Of a stretch of 64,000 nt of DNA, positions 31,476-41,464 are shown in pieces. The notes below the pieces were generated by a model. The model worked only from the letters and a program-made list of their open reading frames with translations, was not told where the DNA came from and did not search any database. Both the position numbers and the translations under genes were made by a program. Numbering within the stretch: position 1 is the stretch's first letter; each line of letters begins with the position of its first letter. Origin of the DNA: Mantis religiosa (Eukaryota > Arthropoda > Insecta > Mantodea > Mantidae); NCBI GenBank assembly GCA_030765055.1, contig CM060947.1:257954273-258018272 (forward strand), in the 5' to 3' direction.

Positions 31476-33506
31476 TTATATATATTGTCTAAATTTACAA
31501 ATGGCGTAGTAAATAGCCGTAATTTCCTGTTCTGTTATGCAAGCAATTTTTTCGGTTTTCGTTAACCCTCGGGAGGCTGTGGCTATGACCTTTAATTCTC
31601 CAGTCGGTGTCTCTTGGGCTAAAATAGTTCCTAACGCCACCATGGAGGCATCCGTGTATATGAGATAAGGTAAATCTGGATCAGGCCATGTCAATAATAC
31701 GGATTCACTGAAGAGTTCTTGTAATCTTTTAAAAGCATTTTCTTCTACCATAGTCCATCGCCATTTTCGATTTTTTTCCAGTAGTGCTCGCAACGGTGCG
31801 GCTTCCTTTGCATAGTTTATCAGGAACCTTGATTGGTACCCAAGTACACCCAGATAACGTTTTACTTGTTTTGGTGTCTTAGGTCGTGGTATTTTCAAAA
31901 TGGCTTCCACTCTTTCTGGATCAGGAGCTATATTTTCGCCTGTTATGATATATCCTAAATATTTAACTGATTCCTGGAAAAATTTACATTTGGCCCAATT
32001 CAGTGTTAATCCAGCATTTGCTAGCCTTCCGAGCACTAAATCCAAATAGGTAAGGTGATCTTCCACTGTTCTACTGTATATCAATAAATCATCTACATAC
32101 TGTGACACATATGTTTCCCTTTGCGTGTTGAGTATTTTCTGCATCGCCCGTAGGAATGCGCTTCCAGAATTAATTAGTCCAAAGCAATTTCTTGTAAATT
32201 GGTACTGATATCCTCCGTGCAAAAATGAGGTATATTGCCTTAACTCAGGTTTCAACTTAATTTGCAAAAATGAGTTGGTCACATCTAGTGAAGTAAAATA
32301 CCTTTGTGCCCCAATACCGGCCAAAATTTGCTCTATTGCTGGGGTTCGAAAATTATCCGGAACAATATATTGGTTTATATGACGTCCATCTATCGTCAGT
32401 CGCACTGTTCCATTTGCTTTTCTGACTATACATAGGGGACTTATAAATTTTGATGTAGATATCTCCAGAATTCCATCTTCCAACATTTCCTGTATTTTAA
32501 GGTTCACTGCCTCCTGTAAATCCAATGGAATAGGTCTGCACTTATATTTGAATGGGGGAACATCATGTATCTCGAATTCATACTCAAAATCATTATAGGT
32601 CCCAGTGTGTTCCGAAAATACATTTCTATGTTTACATAAAATGTTATAAAAAATCTCTTTTTGGTGGTCGTTAAGTAGGTTCGAGTTTGCTACTGTTTCT
32701 CTTATTCTATAGGTCATGTTTACATTATTTTCGACTACCTGGAAATCATCTGGTAGGGTAATTATCTCCTGTTCACATGCTTCTGTCTGCCCAAGTCCGT
32801 ATGACGTCATCTCTAAAAGCCCTTCTTCTGCCGCTACGTACCCTTCTTTATCATAGTTTCCCATCTCTTCTGCTTCTAATGGATTCATCTTAACTAGCTC
32901 CATTCCTCCTATTCGTATAAATTCTACAAAAAATGTTTCTCCATCTATTTCTTTTTCTTCATCTGTCAATCTTATCTCATTTTCTGCTTCCCTTGAGCTA
33001 AACGGAACTTTAACTATGACGTCTTTAATTTTGATTTCCAAGGCTTCCATTTGATAATTCAACTTAGCTTGAAGCGCATACAACACGTCATTACCCATAA
33101 TAATGTCTACAGATAGCCTATTAATAACAAAACATACAAATTCTATTGTATCCTCCCCAATGGTGACTTTCAAAAGCATTTGTGTATTAATCTTTTGTTT
33201 GGCGCGACCTACCGCCAGAGTACAATATGCACTTTTCACTGGCAATGTTTGCAATTTCATTCCATTGTTTTTTAAGTGATAAAAGAATGCTTGACTTATA
33301 GCTGAAACTGAGGATCCTGAATCTATGGTAATGTGCCATTTTTCTTTGTTTATTATTGCAGCAATACGTGGAGCATCTCTCACTTCTTGTAATTCTGTTA
33401 AGTGATTGTTTATTTGAGTACCGTTTTCTATTTCTGTTTCTGTTTTATTTTGTACCACCCTACTCAGAGCTGTGTCCCTGTTCAAATTAAGAACTAGCGT
33501 GTTCAT
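31476..33506 (-). CDS. pol: Pol part 1: protease, reverse transcriptase, RNase H start
   Basis: 676 codons from the first ATG. The frame is open further upstream to 33,578, overlapping gag. Aspartic protease: IDSGSS at 61-66 and a later IIMGND flap-side motif. Reverse transcriptase from about 325: RLTIDGRHINQYI, FTSLDVTNSFLQIKL (motif A), FGLINSGSAFLRAM (motif B), QYVDDLLIYS with Y470-D473 (motif C), YLGYIITG. RNase H begins with YLIYTDASMVALGTILAQ and includes an E in the TEQE motif. The frame then stops at 31,476-31,478 inside a short TA run. A 2-base loss in that run would explain it, because the RNase H sequence resumes at once in another frame. Probably translated as a Gag-Pol fusion (see 33,530-33,578). 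Confidence 0.93.
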   Translation of the reverse strand: MNTLVLNLNRDTALSRVVQNKTETEIENGTQINNHLTELQEVRDAPRIAAIINKEKWHITIDSGSSVSAISQAFFYHLKNNGMKLQTLPVKSAYCTLAVGRAKQKINTQMLLKVTIGEDTIEFVCFVINRLSVDIIMGNDVLYALQAKLNYQMEALEIKIKDVIVKVPFSSREAENEIRLTDEEKEIDGETFFVEFIRIGGMELVKMNPLEAEEMGNYDKEGYVAAEEGLLEMTSYGLGQTEACEQEIITLPDDFQVVENNVNMTYRIRETVANSNLLNDHQKEIFYNILCKHRNVFSEHTGTYNDFEYEFEIHDVPPFKYKCRPIPLDLQEAVNLKIQEMLEDGILEISTSKFISPLCIVRKANGTVRLTIDGRHINQYIVPDNFRTPAIEQILAGIGAQRYFTSLDVTNSFLQIKLKPELRQYTSFLHGGYQYQFTRNCFGLINSGSAFLRAMQKILNTQRETYVSQYVDDLLIYSRTVEDHLTYLDLVLGRLANAGLTLNWAKCKFFQESVKYLGYIITGENIAPDPERVEAILKIPRPKTPKQVKRYLGVLGYQSRFLINYAKEAAPLRALLEKNRKWRWTMVEENAFKRLQELFSESVLLTWPDPDLPYLIYTDASMVALGTILAQETPTGELKVIATASRGLTKTEKIACITEQEITAIYYAICKFRQYI

Positions 33507-33529
33507 CCGGGTCCGATGCGGGACGTCTT

Positions 33530-33578
33530 CTATCGCACCCTGGATTCGTTTCCCGTATGCTGTGTCGTCTCTGGCCTT
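33530..33578 (-). promoter_or_regulatory. gag-pol overlap with -1 frameshift signal
   Basis: The pol frame is in the -1 phase relative to gag and is open from 33,578; gag stops at 33,530-33,532. Within the 49-nt overlap lies GGGAAAC (33,554-33,548), phased as G GGA AAC in the gag frame. This is a canonical slippery heptamer of the X XXY YYZ type. Seven nucleotides downstream GGGTGCG can pair with CGC and ACCC further on (33,540-33,507), making a possible stem. The pairing is inferred by eye. Confidence 0.75.
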
Positions 33579-35605
33579 TCATCTACCTCGGGCGCCGCGT
33601 CCCTCGGTGTGGGTGGAGGAGAACGCACCCACTCTCTTGAGAGAAGTTGATTCCTCTGTCTTACTTCAGGTCTGTCTGTATTGTTCTCTCTACCAGCGTC
33701 ACGTGGTTGGTACTGTCTATTAGCTTCTGGTAGTCGGAACGTCTGTCTTGCATTCCCTCTTCGAAGAAATGGGGGGTGACCCCTATTTCCATTCCTAGTT
33801 ACATGTACATATCTCATAGGGAAATTATATGAATTTGAATTTGGTGGTCCCTGTCTCCCTCTATTGTTGTTAGGGAATTCCCTCGGGACGTGGGCATCGT
33901 ATCTTTGACGAGTAGCCATATGGTTTGTGTTAAAATTTCGGGGATTGTGTGCCCTTTCCCCGTCATGATTATTATTATTCCACGGTCTGTGTGGATTTCT
34001 CACTGGCATTCGATTCTCATGTCTATTTTGTGAATTTTGCGTCCCAACGCTTTGTAAAGCCGTTAACAATGTAATTGCCTCTCTCAATGTCTGAGGTCTT
34101 GCTACCACCATGTGATTTCTAATGTTCTCAGGAAGGTGGGGAGTGAGAAGAGAAATCAGTTCGGCTTCCTGTAATGGAGGTTGTAGATATTTACTCATTT
34201 GCGAATATCTCAGGAAATAATCAGTAATAGACTCTCCATTATTACCTTGGTATCGGCCATTTGTTATTTGATTCCTTACTTGGTATTGGACATTGGCGTT
34301 CCAATACTTTTCTAGGAAAGCTGTTTTGAACAACTCGTAGCTGCATCCTTCTCCCACAGTTACTCGTAGCCAATTAAGTTCGGCAGATTCTAACGCCCTT
34401 TGAACTATTATCATCTTATATTGCTCGGGTACACCTCTGATGACAAAATACTTTTCTAAGTCGGCCAAAAATTGTACTGCGTTGTCATTGCGACAATTAA
34501 ATTTCGGGAGGGGCAATTCGCTTAGAAAATTCATGTGCACTGCTGGATACATATTTACGTTTTGCATATTTATTTCGCTATTATTGCTGCTTTGAGGAGA
34601 GACAGAAGGGGCGCTAACCTGTTCGTTCTGCCTCTCTCCATTGTGTGTATGTATAGAACAATCGGAACTCTCAGGTACCTGCCCTTGCTGTCGCAGCTGG
34701 AAGCCAGTTACGGTATCTCTGATTTGAGATATCTCGCTTACTGTTTCCCTCAACATTTGTGTATTCTCTGATTGAATATTTGTTACACGTGCTACCTTTT
34801 CTTTTAACTTCTCCATGTCAGCTGCTATACTATTGTTTACAGTGTCAAACCGGTCATTTATCTCTTGTACGAAAGTTACCTGTGTCGTGGTCAGTTCATC
34901 TAATCTTATTCTTTCCTTATTAATTTCCTCCCCTATTCTATTTTCTACTCCTGCAACGAGAGATTTGGTAGCTTCTAGGTCACTTCTTATAGTACCTACT
35001 TCTCGCTGCAGGGCCTCTTTTACAGATTGAATTTCCCCTGTTATTCCTTGAATTCTGACAGTGATTCTAGTTTCTGTTTCTTTCCCTTGGCTTGTAATTT
35101 GACTTACTAATTTAGCTTCTAGTGTTTGGTTCTGTCCTACTAATTTAGCTTCTAGTGCTTGGTTCTGTTCTACTAATTTAGCCTCTAGTGATTGGTTCTG
35201 TTCTACTAATTTAGCCTCGAGTGATTTGTCCATAGCTTCTAGTGTTTGGTTCTGTTCTAATAATTTAGCTTCTAGTGATTGACTCTGTTCTACTAATTTA
35301 GTCTCTAGTGATTGGTTCTGTTCTACTAATTTAGCTTCTAGTGTTTGGTTCTGAATAGTCATTTGCGCCATGAGTTTCTGGAACATCTCTTGTAGATTTT
35401 CCATAACCCCAGGATTGTCACTTCTCCTATTTACATTTAAGCTACTTACACCATTTATACCCTCATCTACTGATCCTATAACATTGCTTTCCATTATCTC
35501 TTCATTAACAACTTCCAACTCTTTCTCTGTCTCCATAATTATTTGTTCCCCAGAATTTTCCATTTTAAATTTATTCTGTACGAACTTCTTATTTCTCAAA
35601 AGCAT
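33530..35605 (-). CDS. gag: Gag-like structural protein
   Basis: 691 codons. Residues about 65-170 hold a tandem series of 11-residue repeats of the type AKLVEQNQSLE, eight or so copies, that predict a long coiled coil continuing to about 300. Residues about 385-530 resemble a retrotransposon Gag core (AVQFLADLEKYF, LFKTAFLEKYW, SITDYFLRYSQMSKYL). The C-terminal 150 residues are rich in Arg, Asn, Pro and Gly, a plausible RNA-binding tail. No CCHC zinc knuckle is present. The protein would assemble the particle that packages element RNA. An alternative start is Met15 (35,563). The downstream pol is likely reached by frameshifting at GGGAAAC. Confidence 0.88.
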   Translation of the reverse strand: MLLRNKKFVQNKFKMENSGEQIIMETEKELEVVNEEIMESNVIGSVDEGINGVSSLNVNRRSDNPGVMENLQEMFQKLMAQMTIQNQTLEAKLVEQNQSLETKLVEQSQSLEAKLLEQNQTLEAMDKSLEAKLVEQNQSLEAKLVEQNQALEAKLVGQNQTLEAKLVSQITSQGKETETRITVRIQGITGEIQSVKEALQREVGTIRSDLEATKSLVAGVENRIGEEINKERIRLDELTTTQVTFVQEINDRFDTVNNSIAADMEKLKEKVARVTNIQSENTQMLRETVSEISQIRDTVTGFQLRQQGQVPESSDCSIHTHNGERQNEQVSAPSVSPQSSNNSEINMQNVNMYPAVHMNFLSELPLPKFNCRNDNAVQFLADLEKYFVIRGVPEQYKMIIVQRALESAELNWLRVTVGEGCSYELFKTAFLEKYWNANVQYQVRNQITNGRYQGNNGESITDYFLRYSQMSKYLQPPLQEAELISLLTPHLPENIRNHMVVARPQTLREAITLLTALQSVGTQNSQNRHENRMPVRNPHRPWNNNNHDGERAHNPRNFNTNHMATRQRYDAHVPREFPNNNRGRQGPPNSNSYNFPMRYVHVTRNGNRGHPPFLRRGNARQTFRLPEANRQYQPRDAGRENNTDRPEVRQRNQLLSREWVRSPPPTPRDAAPEVDERPETTQHTGNESRVR
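35095..35356 (-). repeat. 33-bp coding tandem repeat in gag
   Basis: The 33-bp unit with TTCTACTAATTTAGCTTCTA on the plus strand (coding LVEQNQSLEAK on the minus strand) is repeated about eight times, with one 12-bp-longer or shortened unit near 35,225 (EAMDKS). The length keeps the frame. Confidence 0.9.
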
Positions 35606-36027
35606 TGAACTTCCCCTTTAAATTTTCTAATTTCCCTTCCAAAATACTTATTACTAAGACATTACATAGATATTGATTTCACTGAATGATATTACATTTA
35701 CAAGAAATATAAATTGAGTATGTGTAACTCACAGTTCTGTTGTACGGCTGTGGTGTTTATGTGATGTCTTTACCAATTTTTGTCGTGCTGCTCGTCGTCT
35801 AGTAGGCTCAGTTGATGTCGAAAGAACTTGAACTTCTCTCTTGGTTGGGGGAAAATTCTATGTAGTTGTTTTTGCCGTCTTCTTCGTAGTCTCTGCTGTC
35901 CTCATCGTAGTTGTCGTCGTCGGTCTTCTCACTTCTCCTCGTAGTCGTCCTTCGTCGTCGTTCTTCTCACTTCTCCTTGTAGTCGTCCTTCGTCGTTACA
36001 TTTCACCCATTTCCTACAATTCGAAGC

Positions 36028-36045
36028 CCCAACGTGTCGGCGCCA
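36028..36045 (-). promoter_or_regulatory. Primer-binding site, tRNA-Lys-like
   Basis: In element orientation it begins TGGCGCCGACACGTTGGG, three nucleotides after the 5' LTR. TGG is complementary to a tRNA CCA end. TGGCGCC followed by an ACGT core resembles the lysine tRNA primer site used by many Ty3/gypsy elements, with an altered middle. The exact tRNA is not assigned. Confidence 0.65.
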
Positions 36046-36048
36046 TTA

Positions 36049-37126
36049 TGCGGCATACCCGCATGTCAGATTTCAATTGGTTGGTGTTTACTTTTGATTT
36101 GGGTTCTAATTGGAGCTATGAGATCTCTTGTTCTTCAGGTGAATGGTTGTAGGAAATGGATTTGTTGTTTGTTGGCTGCTCAGTTGTCTCAATAATACAC
36201 TGGTTCGTTGCAAAAAATTGATTTAATTCTCACTCAATTCGTTGATTCAGATGGATTGGTAGCGGTGACCACCTGTTACTAAACTTTCTAACAGAATTCT
36301 CTTAATTCTTTATACGGCGAATACTTTGCTATTATAAACTTCTTCTGCTGCTTCTCTCACGCTGGTTGCGTTATTCTTGACTTCCCTACATTTCGGACTT
36401 AGAAATCTTTGCTCCTTCTCCTTCACGCGCACTAACACGTCTTTCCCCCCGTAGAATGACTGTTGAAGTGCCGTTTTCGTCTGCTCTGCGATTCCGTTCG
36501 TACTTTATTCTGATCCCTACTCTAACCCTTATCACATGACCAAAATAACTCACCCTTCTTCCTATTTCTCAAATCTTACATTATGATTGGTTTCTCATTT
36601 TATTTCGATTTTTCTTTATTGGTTAGCAAAACTCATCGAACTCATTGACGTTACATCCCACCGTGAGTTGGGTCCCGCCTACCCTGGGCTCTTTGTAACG
36701 GTATACATCGTTATCGCCACAGCGAAGTAAATCCTTTTAGGTCTTACGCCTGACCGCATCTTGAAAACCTTATTGTTCCTACACATTTTTGCTTATAGTT
36801 CTCAGACATTGAACCTTTCCTTAAACAAAGAGGCTAACGGTCACCTCTTCCTGTCTCCCCGACTTGTGTTCAGATTTTACAGAAATATTTTCTCTCCCTT
36901 ACATGGATTCTAGCATGTTAGTTGTCTTAAATTATATTCTTCCCATCTTATTCTTAATTAAACCGCTATTTTAATCACTACTCTAATTTCATTCTGATTT
37001 CATATTAATATAACAATATTTTATATTAGTTTAGCAAAGCATTTTCATTAATTTATCTTCTTTTTTAATTCTCGTGATTTCAATTAATTCGCCGCCTCCT
37101 AATCGCTGTCTGATACTGCGGTTACA
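36049..37126 (-). repeat. 5' LTR of the Ty3/gypsy element
   Basis: 1,078 bp. Outer end at 37,126 borders the target duplication TGAT; inner end at 36,049 borders the primer-binding site. Appears identical to 27,919-28,996. Confidence 0.95.
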
Positions 37127-37655
37127 TGATCCATAGTATGCTCCTATAATTTCTTTACATTTTGAATATAATCGATTAAAATAACTACATAACTATCCCA
37201 AAAAACAGTCGTCATCACCTTCCCAGCCGAAGAATCAATTTTTTGTTATATTTTGGAGCCTGTTTTCTCCATGCAGTCCACTGTTAGGACTTTATTTTTG
37301 TTCCTGGCGTATAATGGTGAATCCAAATTTGATCTACACTAATTAATCGGCACTAAAACTTGAATTTATTGCGCCTAAAATGGGCCAACAGAGCGTTGGA
37401 AATGTTCATTCCATCATGTTTTTGGTGTCACATTAGCAAACGCGGCTCCCAACGTCTGAACTGCTTCCTCGTGTCTAAATGCTGATATAATATGTGACAA
37501 ACACGTTCTTTTGACATGTTCATAGCCTCTGATATCGTTCTCACTTTAATTCGGCCGTCGTCTATCACCATTTGTTGAACTTTGGGAATGTCTTTGTCGG
37601 TAGTTGCAGTTTGGACGAACCGAACGTTCATCGTCTCCCAAGCTCTTAAGAGTCA
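37127..37655 (-). pseudogene. Mariner left half, inner part (5' end of transposase)
   Basis: Continues the element cut at 27,918. Minus-strand frames give KIDSSAGKVMTTVFWDS (mid catalytic domain) and, at 37,631-37,428, DIPKVQQMVIDDGRIKVRTI and MNMSKERVCHIL, a helix-turn-helix region. Its 5' end and inverted repeat are missing. At about 37,655 it abuts a second half in opposite orientation. Confidence 0.8.
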
Positions 37656-40007
37656 GGTTTAAATTCAGCTTCCCAAAATTTCAGTCCAAAAAGTTGACTG
37701 CAAAGGGGGAACCGGCTCCAAAAACAAGCCAGTTTTTTCGGCGGAGAAAGTGATGGTGGCACTTTTTTTGGGATAGTAATCGATTTATTTTAATCGATTA
37801 TCTTTAAAAGGGAAAACCCATTACAGGAACATAGTACGCACCATCACCTGACAAACTGAAGGCAGAACTTGCGGATAAACAGCCACATTTGCAGAAAAAA
37901 GGAAAACTTGTTTCACCAATATAAGGCACCGTTTCACACCTCAGCGGTTGCAATGGCGAAAATCCATGAATTACGGTTTGAAAAACGCCGAGTACTATTT
38001 GGACGTGTTACAGAGATGAGAACATCGCTGGGAGAAGTGTGTACAGTTACAAGGAGACTATGTTGAAAAACGCCGAGTACTATTTGGACGGGTTACAGAG
38101 ATGGGAGCATCGCTGGGAGAAGTGTGTAGAGTTACAGAGAGACTATGTTGAAAAACGCCGAGTACTGTTTGGACGGGTTACAGAGATGGGAGCATCGCTG
38201 GGAGAAGTATGTAGAGTTAAAAGGAGACTATGTTGAAAAACGCCGAGTACTATTTGGACGTGTTACAGAGATGGGAGCATCGCTGGGAGAAGTTTGTAGA
38301 GTTAAAAGGAGACTGTGTTGGAAAACGCCGAGTACTGTTTGGACGGGTTACAGAGATGAGAGCGTCGCTGGGAGAAGTGTGTAGAGTTACAAGGAGACTA
38401 TGTTGAAAAACGCCGAGTACTATTTGGACGTGTTACAGAGATGGGAGCATCGCTGGGAGAAGTGTGTAGAGTTACAAGGAGACTATGTTGAAAAACGCCG
38501 AGTACTATTTGGACGGGTTACAGAGATGGGAGCATCGCTGGGAGAAGTATGTAGAGTTAAAAGGAGACTATGTTGAAAAACGCCGAGTACACTTGGACGT
38601 GTTATAGAGATGGGAACATCGCTGGGAGAAGTGTGTAGAGTTCAAAGGAGGCTATGTTGAAAAACGCCGAGTACTATTTGGACGTGTTACAGAGATGGGA
38701 GCATCGCTGGGAGAAGTGTGTAGAGTTAAAAGGAGACTATGTTGAAAAACGCCGAGTAATATTTGGACGTGTTACAGAGATGGGAGCATCGCTGGGAGAA
38801 GTGTGTAGAGTTAAAAGGAGACTATGTTGAAAAACGCCGAGTACTATTTGGACGTGTTACAGAGATGGGAGCATCGCTGGGAGAAGTATGTATATTTACA
38901 AGGAGACTATGTTGAAAAACGCCGAGTACTATTTGGACGTGTTACAGAAATGGGAGCATCGCTGGGAGAAGTGTGTAGAGTTACAAGGAGACTATGTTGA
39001 AAAACGCCGAGTACTATTTGGACGTGTTACAGAAATGGGAGCATCGCTGGGAGAAGTGTGTAGAGTTACAAGGAGACTATGTTGAAAAACGCCGAGTACT
39101 ATTTGGACGTGTTACAGAGATGGGAGCATCGTTGGGAGAAGTATGTAGAGTTACAAGGAGACTATGTTGAAAAACGCCGAGTACTATTTGGACGGGTTAC
39201 AGAGATGGGAGCATCGCTGGGAGAAGTATGTAGAGTTAAAAGGAGACTATGTTGAAAAACGCCGAGTACACTTGGACGTGTTATAGAGATGGGAACATCG
39301 CTGGGAGAAGTGTGTAGAGTTAAAAGGAGACTATGTTGAAAAACGCCGAGTACTATTTGGACGTGTTACAGAGATGGGAGCATCGCTGGGAGAAGTGTGT
39401 AGAGTTAAAAGGAGACTATGTTGAAAAACGCCGAGTAATATTTGGACGTGTTACAGAGATGGGAGCATCGCTGGGAGAAGTGTGTAGAGTTAAAAGGAGA
39501 CTATGTTGAAAAACGCCGAGTACTATTTGGACGTGTTACAGAGATGGGAGCATCGCTGGGAGAAGTATGTAGATTTACAAGGAGACTATGTTGAAAAACG
39601 CCGAGTACTATTTGGACGTGTTACAGAAATGGGAGCATCGCTGGGAGAAGTGTGTAGAGTTACAAGGAGACTATGTTGAAAAACGCCGAGTACTATTTGG
39701 ACGTGTTACAGAAATGGGAGCATCGCTGGGAGAAGTGTGTAGAGTTACAAGGAGACTATGTTGAAAAACGCCGAGTACTATTTGGACGTGTTACAGAGAT
39801 GGGAGCATCGTTGGGAGAAGTATGTAGAGTTAAAAGGAGATTATGTTGAAAAACGCCGAGTACTATTTGGACGTGTTACAGAGATGGGAGCATCGCTGGA
39901 AGATGTGTGTTTAATTAGCAAGGAGACTTTGTTGAAAAAAAAGTATAGAAATTCTGAAAAATTGTCATATCTTTATTAGGTCGGAAACTTTTCAGACCAC
40001 CTATGTA
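37656..40007 (+). mobile_element. Mariner right half, opposite orientation, with an expanded array
   Basis: Begins mid-transposase (GTGSKNKPVFSAEKVMVALF), continues LKAELADKQPHL and HQYKAPFHTSAVAMAKIHEL, then a deletion removes the SPDLAP segment with the third catalytic Asp. From 37,986 the C-terminal segment is repeated 23 times. The right end is GGTCGGAAACTTTTCAGACC, matching the inverted repeat at 27,508, followed by TA at 40,006-40,007. The Asp of HDNA reads Tyr (HQYKAP). The two halves form one head-to-head palindromic element from 27,506 to 40,007. Confidence 0.85.
37986..39938. repeat. 85-bp tandem array from a mariner transposase C-terminus, 23 units
   Basis: Unit starts at CGCCGAGTACTATTTGGACG. 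Measured starts at 37,986, 38,071, 38,156, 38,241 and so on to 39,854 show 85 bp, with two 84-bp units at 38,581 and 39,260 (ACACTTGG variant). 85 is not a multiple of three, so the reading frame rotates every unit and no long protein results. Units 38,411-39,089 recur at 39,090-39,768, an eight-unit (679-bp) block duplicated recently. One unrepeated copy is in the left mariner half near 27,575-27,655. Confidence 0.95.
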
Positions 40008-41464
40008 TGTCAAATGCAATTTTACCAAGAAGGCGAAACAAATCTTTCAGGAGAACATCGCACTTGAGTACCTGCATTCGTCTTTATCTGTTTTCTGGTA
40101 CTTATGTTGCAAAACATTCAAAGTGTTCTGTGGTGGTGCATGCACATGAAATTCTCCAACCACTGTCGTTTATATGAGGATGTGAACCCTTTCTTACGAA
40201 AGCCTAATGCCTTTTTGTTACGTTTAATAAGGGAGAAAATTGAAGTTCCCCCAAAATATTTGACAATATTCCAATTTTAGTAAAGGATAACTATGTTTTT
40301 TCCGTAAAAATCTGTGAACAACATGACACCGCCAATTTCTAATGTATTCCTTACTATTTGTATCAGTTGTTAAATATATATACTTTAATGAAGTTTTAGT
40401 ATGTTTTCAATTGAATCGAATATTTCAGAAGGCCTCTATATGTAGCACAGTTTTGGTAAAACTGAAAAAAATAGTTCTTTTTGATGGAGTTTTTTTGTTT
40501 TATTTCCATTGTGATAGATTATGTTTATATATGTTGTATCTATTTTCTGGTAAAATCTAATTATTTGTAATGGACAGAGAGTCATTCCAAAATAAGTGAT
40601 GAGCAACAAATTAAAACTTTGAATAAATCTTCGTAGTCAGGGCAACCGCTAAAGCATAAATAACACACGTAAAAATTAAATAACCAAATAACAAGTGCTT
40701 TGTAATTTTCTGCATCGTGAGCTCACAAAACAGTACGCCACTGAACAATAGCATTCCAAAACTCTAATACCTTGTTCCTGTGCTATGTAGTTGGCTTTAC
40801 TAGGTCATCTTATCTGCAGTATTGTATTGTTTAAACTGTCCTGAACATAGCGCTGTTTTGAAATAAACAAGGAATTTATCAGAAGTACTTTGTAGCTACT
40901 TGAATGAATTTAAAGGCCCGGTCTGCACTCAAAGACATGTCAACTTCAAATGAAAACGTAAATACATTTAACTTAAAAATCTAAAAGAGCGATTTAATTC
41001 TTAATTGTTATATCTTGGACATGCAAACACAACGTAATTACATAGACGTTACATAGACAACTACTTATAAAACATTTGACAATCACTTAAAGTCTACTGT
41101 ACTCCCTTATAACTACAATAAGATAATGTTTATCTTCAAGTATATAGAGGAATAGAGGAAGAAGTACCTATACCAATAGATTATGCACAAGATTAGAGGA
41201 AGTGCTTTTGAATGTAGAGCAAATAATCGGCTTCCTCTATCGGTTTGCAGCTAAATTAGTGCACTTTAAATTTATATCAGATTCTTTTTAACAAATTCGT
41301 GAATATTATCGTGAAATGTACAAGCAATGGTAAGTATAATATGCAGATAGTAGGTCTGTCAAGAAAGTACTGGGAATTGATCATATAAAATCTCAAAAAA
41401 GAGGATATTTGAAATTATTGTTGTCAGTAAGTTGGTACATCTTTCTTCTATATTCCGAAGAGTG
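40008..41464. other. No gene; one reverse monomer of the 121-bp satellite
   Basis: AT-rich. At 41,069-41,148 the sequence is the reverse complement of the 121-bp satellite (AGTCTACTGTACTCCCTTAT, ACTACAATAAGATAATG). Nothing else recognised. Confidence 0.6.

Larger units (their letters stand above)
27919..37126 (-). mobile_element. Ty3/gypsy LTR retrotransposon, 9,208 bp
   Basis: Two 1,078-bp LTRs flank, in minus-strand order, a tRNA-primer site, a gag frame, a protease-reverse transcriptase-RNase H frame, an integrase frame and about 0.95 kb of noncoding sequence. A 4-bp target duplication TGAT flanks it (27,915-27,918 and 37,127-37,130), and it sits inside a mariner half. The order PR-RT-RH-IN places it in Ty3/gypsy. 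The integrase C-terminus has the GPY/F module (KGPYRI). No envelope-like frame is visible. The two LTRs look identical in my line-by-line reading, which suggests a recent insertion, yet pol carries a frameshift near 31,480. Confidence 0.95.

Noticed and set aside
33472..33723. Plus-strand frames across the LTR element (for example 33,472-33,723, 34,535-34,771, 30,039-30,443)
   Set aside because: They are antisense shadows of gag and pol.
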